A DNA stretch of 64,000 bases, from assembly GCA_963813315.1 (NCBI GenBank), contig CAWEYO010000013.1, positions 186,001 through 250,000 of the forward strand, written 5' to 3'. This document shows positions 53,852 to 61,673 of this stretch, one piece after another. How positions within the stretch are numbered: the first letter of the stretch is position 1; every line of letters starts with the position of its first letter. The notes below the pieces were generated by a model. It was not told the origin of the DNA and made no database searches. It was given only the letters and a program-made list of their open reading frames with translations. Origin of the DNA: CAWEYO01 sp963813315 (GTDB taxonomy: Bacteria; Pseudomonadota; Alphaproteobacteria; Rhizobiales; Rhizobiaceae). A program made the position numbers and the translations under genes.

Positions 53852-54268
53852 CTACCCGCCTGCCACTCCGGCATGGCCCGCCCGCTTGCGCGCCGTGCGC
53901 TGCCGCGCGCCGTGCTTCTTCGCCGCCGCCTCGCACTTGCGGCGGAATTCCTCGACTTCGGATTCCGTCAGGTGTTCGATGCCGATAAATCGGTTGTGGG
54001 CCTTGCCTGTCCGTATCAGCTCGTCGAGTTTCACCTGTATCGCCGCACCGTCACGGTTCTGCGTGTTCTGGATGAGGAAAACCATCAGGAAGGTGACGAT
54101 GGTCGTTCCAGTGTTGACGATGAGCTGCCATGTGTCGGAAAAGCCGAACAGGGGACCGCTGAGCGCCCATGTCGAATCACGAAACAGCAAATGATGAAGG
54201 CAGCGGGCGTGCCGGCTGCATGCGCGACGCGATTGGCGATCTTCGTAAACTGTTTTTTCGAATAGCAT
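53852..54268 (-). CDS. Low-affinity iron permease-like membrane protein, two compensating frameshifts
   Basis: About 138 residues if repaired. N-terminal MLFEKQFTKIANRVAHAAGT PAAFIICCFVI needs one A removed from a run of six (54253-54258); the frame then returns near 54175 by a second one-base change to read TWALSGPLFGFSDTWQLIVN TGTTIVTFLMVFLIQNTQNR DGAAIQVKLDELIRTGKAHN. This pattern (two helices, then QNTQNRD and a charged tail) matches the low-affinity iron permease family. Without repair the helix-1 part would be a basic non-membrane stretch. ATG 54268; stop TAG 53852. Confidence 0.72.
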   Translation of the reverse strand: MLFEKTVYEDRQSRRACSRHARCLHHLLFRDSTWALSGPLFGFSDTWQLIVNTGTTIVTFLMVFLIQNTQNRDGAAIQVKLDELIRTGKAHNRFIGIEHLTESEVEEFRRKCEAAAKKHGARQRTARKRAGHAGVAGG

Positions 54269-54403
54269 GGCCGAGCCAGCGGAATTGACTGAAATCGCAA
54301 AGATAACTGCTGCCGGGCGCTTGGGTTCCAGATCGGGCTGTCCGGGGCGTGCCAAGCCAGCCGCCTGCGGTTACACTGTAGAGCGAGATGAGGGAGCACG
54401 CTC

Positions 54404-55273
54404 ATGAATGATGAACCCGCATTTGCAGCGCTCGCACCCGGCCGCGTCGCAGTGGTCACCGGTGCGGCAAGCGGCATCGGCCTCGCGGTCGCGAAACGAC
54501 TGGCGGCCATGCACATGAAGGTGGTGGTTGCCGACCGCGACCGCGCGCAACTCGACCGGGCTGTCGGTGACGTGGCGGCGATTGCGCTTGGCGGCGCGGG
54601 AGAAGACGGGGATGTGCTGGCTGTCGCTTGTGATGTCTCCAAGGCGGATGATCTGGCGCGCCTAGCCGACGCGACCTACAAGCGCTTCGGGGAAGTTTCG
54701 TTCCTGATGAACAATGCCGGCGTCGGCAACAATCCGGGAAAGCCGTGGGAAAACCGCGACGAGTGGAAGCAACTGTTCGAGGTGAATTTCTGGGGCGCAG
54801 TGCATGGCGTCGAAGCCTTTGCACCACGGATGCTTTCGCAAGGCACGACCGGGATCATCGTCAACACCGGGTCCAAGCAAGGCATCACAACGCCGCCGGG
54901 GAACCTTGCCTACAACGTCTCGAAAGCATCGCTCAAGACTTATACCGAGGGCTTGGCGCATGAGCTTCGCAATACGCCGGGCGCAAGGATCACCGCGCAT
55001 CTTTTGATCCCTGGCTTCACCTTCACCGGCCTGACCACGGGCGCGGCGGAAAAGCCCGCCGGCGCATGGACTGGCGATCAGGTGGCCGAGTTCATGCTGG
55101 AAGGGCTGGCCCGCGGCGATTTCTATATCCTCTGTCCCGACAATGATACCCCGCGAGCGATCGACGAGCGCCGCATGGCTTGGGCGGTTGGCGACATCAT
55201 CGAGAACAGGCCCGCGCTGTCGCGCTGGCACAACGACTACAAGGAGGCTTTCGCCTCGTTTCTGAAGAGGTGA
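54404..55273 (+). CDS. Short-chain dehydrogenase/reductase
   Basis: 289 residues, Rossmann-fold NAD(P)-dependent oxidoreductase. Cofactor motif AVVTGAASGIGLAVAKRLA, NNAG in FLMNNAGVGNNPGKP, catalytic Ser in IIVNTGSKQGITTPPGNLAY NVSKAS with Tyr-X3-Lys (YNVSK). The Ser position is read as the TGSKQ segment. The Arg after VVVAD (ADRDRAQ) suggests NADP or NAD choice is open. ATG 54404 follows AGGGAG. Substrate unknown. Confidence 0.88.
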   Translation: MNDEPAFAALAPGRVAVVTGAASGIGLAVAKRLAAMHMKVVVADRDRAQLDRAVGDVAAIALGGAGEDGDVLAVACDVSKADDLARLADATYKRFGEVSFLMNNAGVGNNPGKPWENRDEWKQLFEVNFWGAVHGVEAFAPRMLSQGTTGIIVNTGSKQGITTPPGNLAYNVSKASLKTYTEGLAHELRNTPGARITAHLLIPGFTFTGLTTGAAEKPAGAWTGDQVAEFMLEGLARGDFYILCPDNDTPRAIDERRMAWAVGDIIENRPALSRWHNDYKEAFASFLKR

Positions 55274-55337
55274 GGCAATAGAAGTGCGCACTGTATCGCG
55301 CAGCCTGATCTTCATCGCAGCCAGGTGAGTTTCAGCC

Positions 55338-55977
55338 TTACTCCCGGTGTTCCCACCGATCGAGAAAAGCCTCAACCGGCAGCGCCTGCATGTCGGGGAT
55401 GGCCTCAAACAGCCGTTCGACTGGCCAATCCCACCAGGAAAGCCGTTCCAGGCGCTCGACGATCTCTGGCGGGAATCGCATCCGCAGAAGCCCGGCGGGC
55501 ACTCCTGCAACAATTTGATAGGGTGCGATATTGCGCGTTCACGACAGCATTTGCCCCCACGACCGCACCGTTGCCAATTGTGACGCCGGGCAGGATCACG
55601 GCGCCGTGGCCGATCCACACGTCGTGCCCGATAGTGACTTTCCTGGCGCGTCGGCGCTCCCGAAACGCACTATCGACGCCGAGATAGCGGAAGTATTCGT
55701 TTGGCCGGTAGGTAAGCTTGTGCGTCGTCACCCGTTCGACCGGGTGCTCCAGCGCGTTGATGCGCGTGTTCGCGGCGATAGAGCAAAACTTGCCGATCAC
55801 AGTGTAGATGGCCTCGGCGTGCCGTTCGAAATAAGAGAAGTCGCCGACGACGACTTCGCGCAGGATCGCGCGTTCGCCGATCGCGGTGTAGCGCCCGAGC
55901 CGGCAGGATTTCAGCTCCGCCGTCGGGTGAATGCGCGGTTCGGGGTCGGTAAAGCGGAGATCGGCCGTCTCGTCCAT
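55338..55977 (-). CDS. Hexapeptide-repeat acetyltransferase, frameshifted near 55535
   Basis: About 212 residues when repaired. Left-handed beta-helix: IGHDVWIGHGAVILPGVTIG NGAVVGANAVV is the xenobiotic/chloramphenicol-type acetyltransferase signature. One extra A (GTGAACGCGC for GTGACGCGC) near 55535 breaks the frame; the other frame continues TRNIAPYQIVAGVPAGLLRM RFPPEIVERLERLSWWDWPV and ends at TAA 55338. Substrate unknown; the closest group includes the phosphonate-operon and Vat-type enzymes. Confidence 0.8.
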
Positions 55978-56047
55978 CGCCGCGCTTTACCTTGCACTGT
56001 GAAAACCGGCAAGTACACGGCCGGAAGGCTTACCCCGGCGTCGACAG

Positions 56048-57037
56048 TCACTGACGTTCGCCAAAGGAAATCGGATAGGCGGCGCTGCGCACGTCGATCA
56101 TCGGATCTGCCGGTTGGATGCCGTCGGGAACGTTATTCGGAAGGAACAGGAGGCTCCTGCTTAGTCCCTCCTGGTCGGCCGCCATGCCTGCAATCGTTAG
56201 TGTGCCCAGTTTCACCAGTTCCCGATCCTGCGGCCAGGGGGTCGATGGGTCATCCGCCTTGTCATTTGGCTGCGCGATCTGCGCGAACCAGTCGAACATG
56301 ACGGGAGCCTTGGCGACACGCTCTTTGATCTCTTCCATGAGGTAGTTTGGGCCCTTTGACGCCGCCGTTGCCGCGTCGAGATACTTCTCACCCGCTTCCG
56401 GAATAAATCGATAACGCAGTATGGTCTTCTTGCCGGAGGCATCGATGAACGCAAATGCATTGACGCCGAAATAGGCGGTCGTCGCGAAACTCTCTGGCGG
56501 CGGATTCTGCTGTGTGACAAAAGGCACGGCGTTGGGATGGGCCTGCAGGTATTTCTCGATCGGCGTTGGCTTTGCGGCTCCAGGTCCGCTTGCCGCGGCA
56601 GCCTTGAGGAACGTGCTGAACTCGGCAGCGGTGGCGGCGGGAAAGCCGTTGAAGCTGTGCGTGACCAAATCCATCTCGGAGCCGTCGCCGAGGGTAAACT
56701 TGACTGCGAGCCCATGAGGGCTGGCATGGGGGTCGGCATCGGGTATCTCGGGTATGCCTGTCGTATCCGAAAGGCGCACCGTCGCCTGAAGCTTGCCTGC
56801 GAAAACGCTCGCTGTGCTGATCCCGCGCGCCTCCTCCGTCGGTTCGAAGGTCGCTTCGAGAACGACCCCCTTGGCGTGCACGGCGCGGGCATGGTGTTCG
56901 CCGAAGATGGCGTGAATGTCTTTGACCAATTCAGCCGGGTCTACCTCCTGCGCCGCACCCCTTTCGTTCAATGCGAGCGCGTCGAAACCAAGCAACATAA
57001 CGGCGAAACTGCCGGTCCTGAGCATCTTTGCCTTCAT
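56048..57037 (-). CDS. Catalase-like heme protein (SrpA type)
   Basis: 329 residues. Sec signal peptide (MKAKMLRTGSFAVMLLGFDA LALNERGAAQ). The catalase-fold core is visible: RAVHAKGVVLEATFEPTEEA (distal His region), HSFNGFPAATAAEFSTFLKA and YFGVNAFAFIDASGKKTILR YRF, the proximal region. This short periplasmic class (catalase-related peroxidases, SrpA-like) differs from full-length catalases. It probably detoxifies peroxide outside the cytoplasm. ATG 57037. Confidence 0.85.
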   Translation of the reverse strand: MKAKMLRTGSFAVMLLGFDALALNERGAAQEVDPAELVKDIHAIFGEHHARAVHAKGVVLEATFEPTEEARGISTASVFAGKLQATVRLSDTTGIPEIPDADPHASPHGLAVKFTLGDGSEMDLVTHSFNGFPAATAAEFSTFLKAAAASGPGAAKPTPIEKYLQAHPNAVPFVTQQNPPPESFATTAYFGVNAFAFIDASGKKTILRYRFIPEAGEKYLDAATAASKGPNYLMEEIKERVAKAPVMFDWFAQIAQPNDKADDPSTPWPQDRELVKLGTLTIAGMAADQEGLSRSLLFLPNNVPDGIQPADPMIDVRSAAYPISFGERQ

Positions 57038-57209
57038 GGTCAACACTCCACCTCGCAAAACCCGGGGGCGAGCCTGCCGCGCTTCTGCCACGGCTTCTGG
57101 AGTGCCGCATGATCGCCGTTCAGACGGCGAATTGATGGCAAATTCGCGGATTTGGGAATCTCCACTTCCGGGGCGTGAAGCAGCGATTTGTGCGGTGCGA
57201 CCGCGACGC

Positions 57210-58286
57210 TTAGAGGTTGGGCGGTTTGGGCTCGTCGAGGCCGTCAACCCGTTCCGCCAAAAGAACAGCCAGGAATCGCGTCGTCGGGAAGGCCGCAAAT
57301 ATGATTGCCAGCATCGAGGTTATCGGAATTGCCAGGATCGCGCCAGGCAGCCCCCAGAGAGCCGACCAAAGTGACAGCGCGACCACAACAACGAAAGGAC
57401 TGAGGTTGAGCTGCCGCGAAAACATCTTCGGCTCAAGCACGTTGTCGGAAAGGAATTGTGCCAGGGCCAGTAACGCTGCAACGATCAGCGTGGTCGTCAG
57501 CGAACCAAACTGGGCCAGGGACAGTAGGATCGGGAAAAGGATCGCTACCGTGCCGACATACGGAATATAGTTGGACACTGCGATCAGGAGTGCCCAGAAC
57601 AGCGCGAAATCCAGACCCATCACCAACATGATCACGTAGGAAACCGCACCGAGGATGGCATTGATCAGTGTTTTGGCCGCCAGGTACTCGGCAATTCGAC
57701 GATTGATGTCGTTGAACAGCCGCGTCATCCGCTCGGCGCGGTTGCCCTCTGGAAACGCTGCAGCGAGCTTCTCGCCAACGTTGCCGCGCTCGGCAATGAG
57801 GAAAACGGCATACACCACGACGAGAAAGATGCCGCTGCCAAGACTGGTGACCGAACCGAGAATGTCGGTCAACAGTTCCTTCAGATCGAGATTGGGAATG
57901 ATCGCAGTGCGGATTTGCTCCCAGCTCGGGAGGGATTCGAACCCGACGAGGCCAGCCAACTGCGCTGCCACCGTGTCCAAATTAGCTTTGTAGGTCGGAG
58001 CAGCAATGATGAGCTCATCAACGGTCGCTGACACGACGAGGCCGAGGCCGACCAGACAAAGCGTGAATGCGGCGACCACCAGAATGCGCCGGATCAATGA
58101 GGGCAGACGGTCGAGCAGCGGAAGCTTCCCAAGCGCATCCGCCGCCATAAGCAGAACGTAGACAGCGATGACCGCCGCGAAGATCGGAAGGATCAGGCTC
58201 TTGCCGATGACAAGAAGCCAGCCCGTGAGAAACGCGAGCACTAGAGCCTGAAAAATGGTCGTAAAGCGGATTGCGTCCTCGTTCAT
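57210..58286 (-). CDS. AI-2E family (PerM/TqsA-like) membrane protein
   Basis: 358 residues, seven or eight helices. Signature regions: ALVLAFLTGWLLVIGKSLIL, LINAILGAVSYVIMLVMGLD FALFWALLIAVSNYIPYVGT and GALPGAILAIPITSMLAIIF-like WGLPGAILAIPITSMLAIIF. Members act as autoinducer-2 exporters or Na+/H+ or Na+/Li+ antiporters; which one is not decidable here. ATG 58286. Divergent spacing to the small ORF upstream. Confidence 0.88.
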   Translation of the reverse strand: MNEDAIRFTTIFQALVLAFLTGWLLVIGKSLILPIFAAVIAVYVLLMAADALGKLPLLDRLPSLIRRILVVAAFTLCLVGLGLVVSATVDELIIAAPTYKANLDTVAAQLAGLVGFESLPSWEQIRTAIIPNLDLKELLTDILGSVTSLGSGIFLVVVYAVFLIAERGNVGEKLAAAFPEGNRAERMTRLFNDINRRIAEYLAAKTLINAILGAVSYVIMLVMGLDFALFWALLIAVSNYIPYVGTVAILFPILLSLAQFGSLTTTLIVAALLALAQFLSDNVLEPKMFSRQLNLSPFVVVVALSLWSALWGLPGAILAIPITSMLAIIFAAFPTTRFLAVLLAERVDGLDEPKPPNL

Positions 58287-58733
58287 TGCGCGCGCCCGTT
58301 CCTATTTTCCGCAGATGCGCCTGCCGTCTGTGCGCCGCCCGCCAACCGCGATCGCCCTTCATTGACGCTCGCAGTGCCTCGCCGGCCTCTTCGAGCGAAT
58401 GCACGGCCAAACGACGAGAGCGAGCAAGACCCACACCTCCTGGGCGAAGAAAAACCATGCCTCCAATGGCCATTGGCGCAGTAGTCCGGTTAGGGCGATG
58501 CGGAACTCCAGCTCAACAGCATAGAGGTATCATGAACCCAAAAGTATCGGCGACACCATCGTGCAATGGATTTGCCTTCACACCAGGTCGATCTGTGCAT
58601 TAGCATCTGATTGAATGAGATGAACGGGCGGCTCATCGCCCTCCCGGCCGCGCGCTACCGGATCGCCGCCGCGGCATAACAGGTGGACGTGTGTTGCCAC
58701 TTTCGAGGCCCAACCTAACCTAAGGAGCTTGAC
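58287..58733. other. 447-base spacer before the VOC gene
   Basis: Contains at most one tiny reading frame (58359-58466, see separate entry). No repeat copy of families A-D is clear. The right end carries the VOC ribosome site (TAAGGAGCTTGAC) and presumably its promoter; no strong promoter consensus was recognised. Confidence 0.5.
58359..58466 (-). CDS. Possible small hydrophobic protein (35 aa)
   Basis: TTG start at 58466, reading MEAWFFFAQEVWVLLALVVW PCIRSKRPARHCERQ, one membrane-helix length followed by a basic tail, 73 bases upstream of the AI-2E gene. No clear ribosome site precedes the TTG, and the frame extends upstream only to a stop. It may be real or chance. Confidence 0.25.
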   Translation of the reverse strand: MEAWFFFAQEVWVLLALVVWPCIRSKRPARHCERQ

Positions 58734-59423
58734 ATGAGCAGTACTCAGGTGAGCAGCGAAAATGCAATCGAGACCTCGAGAGCGCGGACGCTCGACATGA
58801 AGCTCGAGGTCGCCGTCATCCCTGTTTCGGACGTCGATCGCGCCAAGCGCTTTTACGGCGGCTTGGGCTGGAGGCTCGACGCCGACTTCGCCGCCGGCGA
58901 CGACTTCCGCGTGATCCAGTTCACGCCGCCTGGCTCCGGGTGCTCGGTTATCTTCGGGAGGAACGTCACCGCGGCGGCACCCGGTTCCGCCCAGGGACTG
59001 TACCTGATCGTCTCCGACATCGAGGCCGCCCGCAACGAGCTGCTTGGTCGCGGCGTCGAGATCAGCGAGGTGTTTCACGACGCCGGCGGCGTCTACGCGG
59101 GCACGGACGAGCCCTACCTGTTTGGGCGGCTCCGGCTTGGCGGTCCGGACCCCGAGCATCGCAGCTACCGCTCGTTTGTCTCGTTCAGCGATCCGGATGG
59201 CAACGGCTGGCTGTTCCAGGAAGTCACCGCGCGATTGCCCGGACGCGTGGACGCGGACGACACGACGTTCACCTCGTCGGCCGAGCTCGCGAGCGCGCTT
59301 CGACGTGCGGCGGCCGCGCACGGCGAGCACGAGAAGCGGACCGGCCAGCACGATGCGGACTGGCCCGACTGGTACGCCGCGTACATGGTGGCGGAGCAGG
59401 CGGGTAAGCAGCTGCCGTCGTAA
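58734..59423 (+). CDS. VOC (glyoxalase-like) protein
   Basis: 229 residues with one vicinal-oxygen-chelate domain: KLEVAVIPVSDVDRAKRFYG GLGWRLDADF, VIQFTPPGSGCSVIFG and SFVSFSDPDGNGWLFQEVTA RLPGR. The C-terminal WPDWYAAYMVAEQAGKQLPS is the extra helix seen in a widespread VOC subgroup. Reaction unknown. ATG 58734 follows AAGGAG. Upstream of an ArsR/AHSA1 pair on the same strand; G+C and codon use are higher than in neighbouring core genes. Confidence 0.85.
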   Translation: MSSTQVSSENAIETSRARTLDMKLEVAVIPVSDVDRAKRFYGGLGWRLDADFAAGDDFRVIQFTPPGSGCSVIFGRNVTAAAPGSAQGLYLIVSDIEAARNELLGRGVEISEVFHDAGGVYAGTDEPYLFGRLRLGGPDPEHRSYRSFVSFSDPDGNGWLFQEVTARLPGRVDADDTTFTSSAELASALRRAAAAHGEHEKRTGQHDADWPDWYAAYMVAEQAGKQLPS

Positions 59424-59488
59424 GCAGCGGCTGCGACGTCATCATTGCGCGGCAGGGGCGGCCGGCCGCCGATCATCGCCGGGCATTT

Positions 59489-59506
59489 ATTCAACCAATC
59501 GGTTGA
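59489..59506. promoter_or_regulatory. ArsR operator, upstream half-conserved palindrome
   Basis: ATTCAACCAATCGGTTGA: the same arm motif as the operator at the arsR start (ATTCAACCA / TGGTTGAAT), with two mismatches in the right arm. It lies 40 bases upstream of it and in the likely promoter (TTATATT nearby). Confidence 0.65.
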
Positions 59507-59528
59507 CTATTTTAAAACGCGCGCTTAT

Positions 59529-59548
59529 ATTCAACCACATGGTTGAAT
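59529..59548. promoter_or_regulatory. ArsR operator overlapping its own start codon
   Basis: Perfect 9-bp palindrome ATTCAACCA CA TGGTTGAAT that contains the arsR ATG (59539) and its second codon. A repressor bound here would block transcription and initiation of its own gene. Confidence 0.75.
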
Positions 59549-59904
59549 TAGAGACGACTCAGCTGAATTCTATCTTTCATGCGCTCGGCGACGCCACGCG
59601 CCGGCGGATGCTTGGCGAACTTGCCACAGGCGAGCGAACGGTAGGCCAGCTTGCGGAACCCTTCGCGATCTCGCTCGCGGCCGCCTCGAAGCACATCAAG
59701 GCGTTGGAGAACGCGGGGCTGATCCGTCGCGAGGTGAGCGGCCGCACCCATCTTTGCCGCCTCGACCCCGGGCCGCTCGCCAGCGCCCACCGGTGGCTGA
59801 GCTTCTACGAACGCTTCTGGACCGGCCGTCTGGACGTGCTCGAACTGCTCCTCCGCAAGGAGGACGCACGCCAATCCCCCACCCCAAAAGGAGATGACCA
59901 ATGA
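59539..59904 (+). CDS. ArsR family transcriptional regulator
   Basis: 121 residues, winged HTH. HTH core RRRMLGELATGERTVGQLAE PFAISLAAASKHIKALENAG, wing LIRREVSGRTHLCRLDPGPL. No metal-binding Cys pair (only one Cys), so a non-metal effector is likely, as for the ArsR/AHSA1 pairs. Two palindromes (59489-59506, 59529-59548) look like its operators. It overlaps the AHSA1 gene by ATGA, so the two are coupled. Confidence 0.9.
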   Translation: MVELETTQLNSIFHALGDATRRRMLGELATGERTVGQLAEPFAISLAAASKHIKALENAGLIRREVSGRTHLCRLDPGPLASAHRWLSFYERFWTGRLDVLELLLRKEDARQSPTPKGDDQ

Positions 59905-60437
59905 CCGAACTCGCGACCCTGGACGCCTACGGCGTGCTGACCGAGCCTGCCACGCTGAAGATCCAGCGCGTTCTGCCCGGCCCCATCGAGCGCGTCTGGG
60001 CGTATCTCACGGAGAGCGAACTGCGCCGCCAGTGGCTGGCGGCGGGCCAGATGGAGATGAAGGTCGGCGCGTCTGTCGAACTCGTCTGGCGAAACGACGA
60101 GCTTACCAACCCGCCCGGCCAGCGCCCGACTGGCTTCCCCGAAGAGCACAGCATGCAGAGCCGGATCACCGAGCTCGATCCGCCTCGCAAACTCGCCATC
60201 ACCTGGGGCAATACCGGCGGCGTCTCTTTCGAGCTGGACCAACAGGGCAACGATGTTCTGCTGACCTTGATCCATCGCCGTCTGCCCGACCGCCCAACCC
60301 TGCTGAACGTCAGCGCTGGCTGGCACATGCACCTCGACATCCTGGCCGCCCGAGCAGCCGGCAGGGAGCCGCCGTCCTCCTTCTGGGAAGGCTGGAGCCG
60401 TCTGAAGACCGAATACGACCGGCGCATCCCGGCCTGA
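59901..60437 (+). CDS. SRPBCC/AHSA1 domain protein
   Basis: 178 residues. AHSA1-type START-like fold: IQRVLPGPIERVWAYLTESE LRRQWLAAG, VELVWRNDELTNPP and GNTGGVSFELDQQGNDVLLT LIHRRLPDR, ending WEGWSRLKTEYDRRIPA. Binds a small hydrophobic ligand or acts as a minor hydrolase/dehalogenase-like scaffold; function unknown. ATG 59901 overlaps the arsR stop. ArsR-AHSA1 is a frequent two-gene unit. Confidence 0.9.
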   Translation: MTELATLDAYGVLTEPATLKIQRVLPGPIERVWAYLTESELRRQWLAAGQMEMKVGASVELVWRNDELTNPPGQRPTGFPEEHSMQSRITELDPPRKLAITWGNTGGVSFELDQQGNDVLLTLIHRRLPDRPTLLNVSAGWHMHLDILAARAAGREPPSSFWEGWSRLKTEYDRRIPA

Positions 60438-60449
60438 TTGTACATGAGC

Positions 60450-60556
60450 TAGAGTATCGGACCCGAAAGTTGGAACCGGTTTCGGGAAAATCCGATGCTC
60501 AAACAAGAGATGGAGCGGCAGCGCTGAATCAATAAATGCGTCCGCCGCTCTAAAGC
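60450..60556. repeat. Family B element, complete
   Basis: TAGAGTATCGGACCCGAAAG TTGGAACCGGTTTCGGGAAA ATCCGATGCTCAAACAAGAG ATGGAGCGGCAGCGCTGAAT CAATAAATGCGTCCGCCGCT CTAA: nearly identical to 30890-30994. It starts 12 bases after the AHSA1 stop and runs directly into a family C unit. Confidence 0.9.
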
Positions 60557-60711
60557 GCGTCGCGGCAAAACGGATTCATGTGACGCGCTTTAAGCTATTG
60601 TTTTGTGCATGTCGTTTTCCCAAAACCGCTGCACACTTTTGGGCGACATGCATTTCTGTGCATGTCGTTATCCCAAAACCGCTGCACACTTTTGGGCGAC
60701 ATGCATTTGGG
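60552..60711. repeat. Family C element with duplicated second hairpin
   Basis: TAAAGCGCGTCGCGGCAAAA CGGATTCATGTGACGCGCTT TAAGC, then two tandem copies of GCATGTCGTT(T/A)TCCCAAAA CCGCTGCACACTTTTGGGCG ACATGCAT (60607-60655 and 60659-60706). The duplication is visible because the repeated hairpins are separated by only TTCT. Confidence 0.9.
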
Positions 60712-60734
60712 AGAGGAGACGCAATTCGTGCCAT

Positions 60735-61106
60735 TCAATTGCTGATAAAACCGCCTCTCGGCGCGCCATGCGGAATCGACCAGCCGAAGTACACCTCCGC
60801 CTCAACGATCTTGTCGTCTCGCACAGTCAGTATTTCGGTGTTGCGGAAGCGTCTGCCGGTGTTGTCCTCCCCCTCATAGGTAACGAACACCCGATCGCCA
60901 TCCTGTACGAGATTCACGAACTGAAAATCCGAGATCGTCTCGCTATTGGGCCAGCAGCGGTCAAAGTAGGTAACCCTGTCGATGCGGTTGTCCAGCGGAC
61001 TCGTGAAATGAAAACCGTCGGCAATAAGGGTCTCGATTGCGCTGCGATCCTTGTTGACATAGGCTTGGTAGCATCTACGAGCCACCGGTATGAGGTCGGG
61101 TATCAT
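60735..61106 (-). CDS. SnoaL-like (nuclear transport factor 2 fold) protein
   Basis: 123 residues. Single SnoaL/ketosteroid-isomerase-like domain: VARRCYQAYVNKDRSAIETL IADGFHFTSP and RVFVTYEGEDNTGRRFRNTE ILTVRDDKIVEAEVYFGW. ATG 61106 has AAGGAA upstream. Ligand/enzyme activity unknown; the open frame extends far upstream (61472) but those residues are low-complexity and unlike the family. Confidence 0.85.
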   Translation of the reverse strand: MIPDLIPVARRCYQAYVNKDRSAIETLIADGFHFTSPLDNRIDRVTYFDRCWPNSETISDFQFVNLVQDGDRVFVTYEGEDNTGRRFRNTEILTVRDDKIVEAEVYFGWSIPHGAPRGGFISN

Positions 61107-61342
61107 TCGGGTTCCTTTCCTTCTTTCAAGCGCTTCGTGTTGGCGCAAGCAAGGGCGCGGCGGAAGGCTATTCTGATTGGCGCGCCGGACGAGATGAAAC
61201 TGGGCACGTATGTCATTGTTGTGGCATCGTAATTTCGATAGCACACCGCCGCATCGAATGCCCAACTCTACAATTCGAATCCCATCGCCAGTTGACCGCT
61301 GCTTGATCATATTGAATGGGGTTGTCTGCGCCAGGAGCTTGA

Positions 61343-61396
61343 ATGGACACGGACGTCTTGGTGGTCGGGGCCGGCCCGACCGGGCTCTTGGCCTGA
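61343..61396 (+). pseudogene. 5' remnant of an FAD monooxygenase
   Basis: ATG GAC ACG GAC GTC..., reading MDTDVLVVGAGPTGLLA then a stop. This is the beginning (FAD-binding GAGPTG) of a MhpA/PheA-type hydroxylase; an AGGAG site precedes it. The body of the gene is missing, so only the first 17 codons survive. Confidence 0.65.
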
Positions 61397-61462
61397 TCGG
61401 CTGATTGATCCGCGACAACAAGGAGCCTTTCTGGCAAGAGCCTCGCGCGCTATCATTTGCCG

Positions 61463-61624
61463 ATGAACCCATCGATAAAGGACATGCTGCCGTCGACAGC
61501 GCGCTTCGGATTGGCGGCTGCGGTGCTGGCGGCGGCGACCGGCGGCGCCTTTGCCGCCTGGGTCGAAAACGGCCCCGCGATCCTCATGTCGATGGCACAG
61601 ACCGGTCTTTCCTGGTGCTTCTGA
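61463..61624 (+). CDS. Small secreted or membrane-anchored protein (53 aa)
   Basis: Not a long frame: MNPSIKDMLPSTARFGLAAA VLAAATGGAFAAWVENGPAI LMSMAQTGLSWCF. One hydrophobic helix (FGLAAAVLAAATGGAFAAW) followed by a short tail ending TGLSWCF. It lies 49 bases upstream of the sco gene on the same strand and could be cotranscribed. Family not recognised. Confidence 0.5.
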   Translation: MNPSIKDMLPSTARFGLAAAVLAAATGGAFAAWVENGPAILMSMAQTGLSWCF

Positions 61625-61673
61625 CCCAATCGCCCAGACCGGCTCCCAGATCAATTCAACCGGACCAATTTCA

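Noticed and set aside
58018..58473. 151-residue minus-strand frame overlapping the AI-2E gene start
   Set aside because: It is out of frame with the AI-2E gene and has basic low-complexity content; only the short hydrophobic frame at 58359-58466 was kept as a weak candidate.
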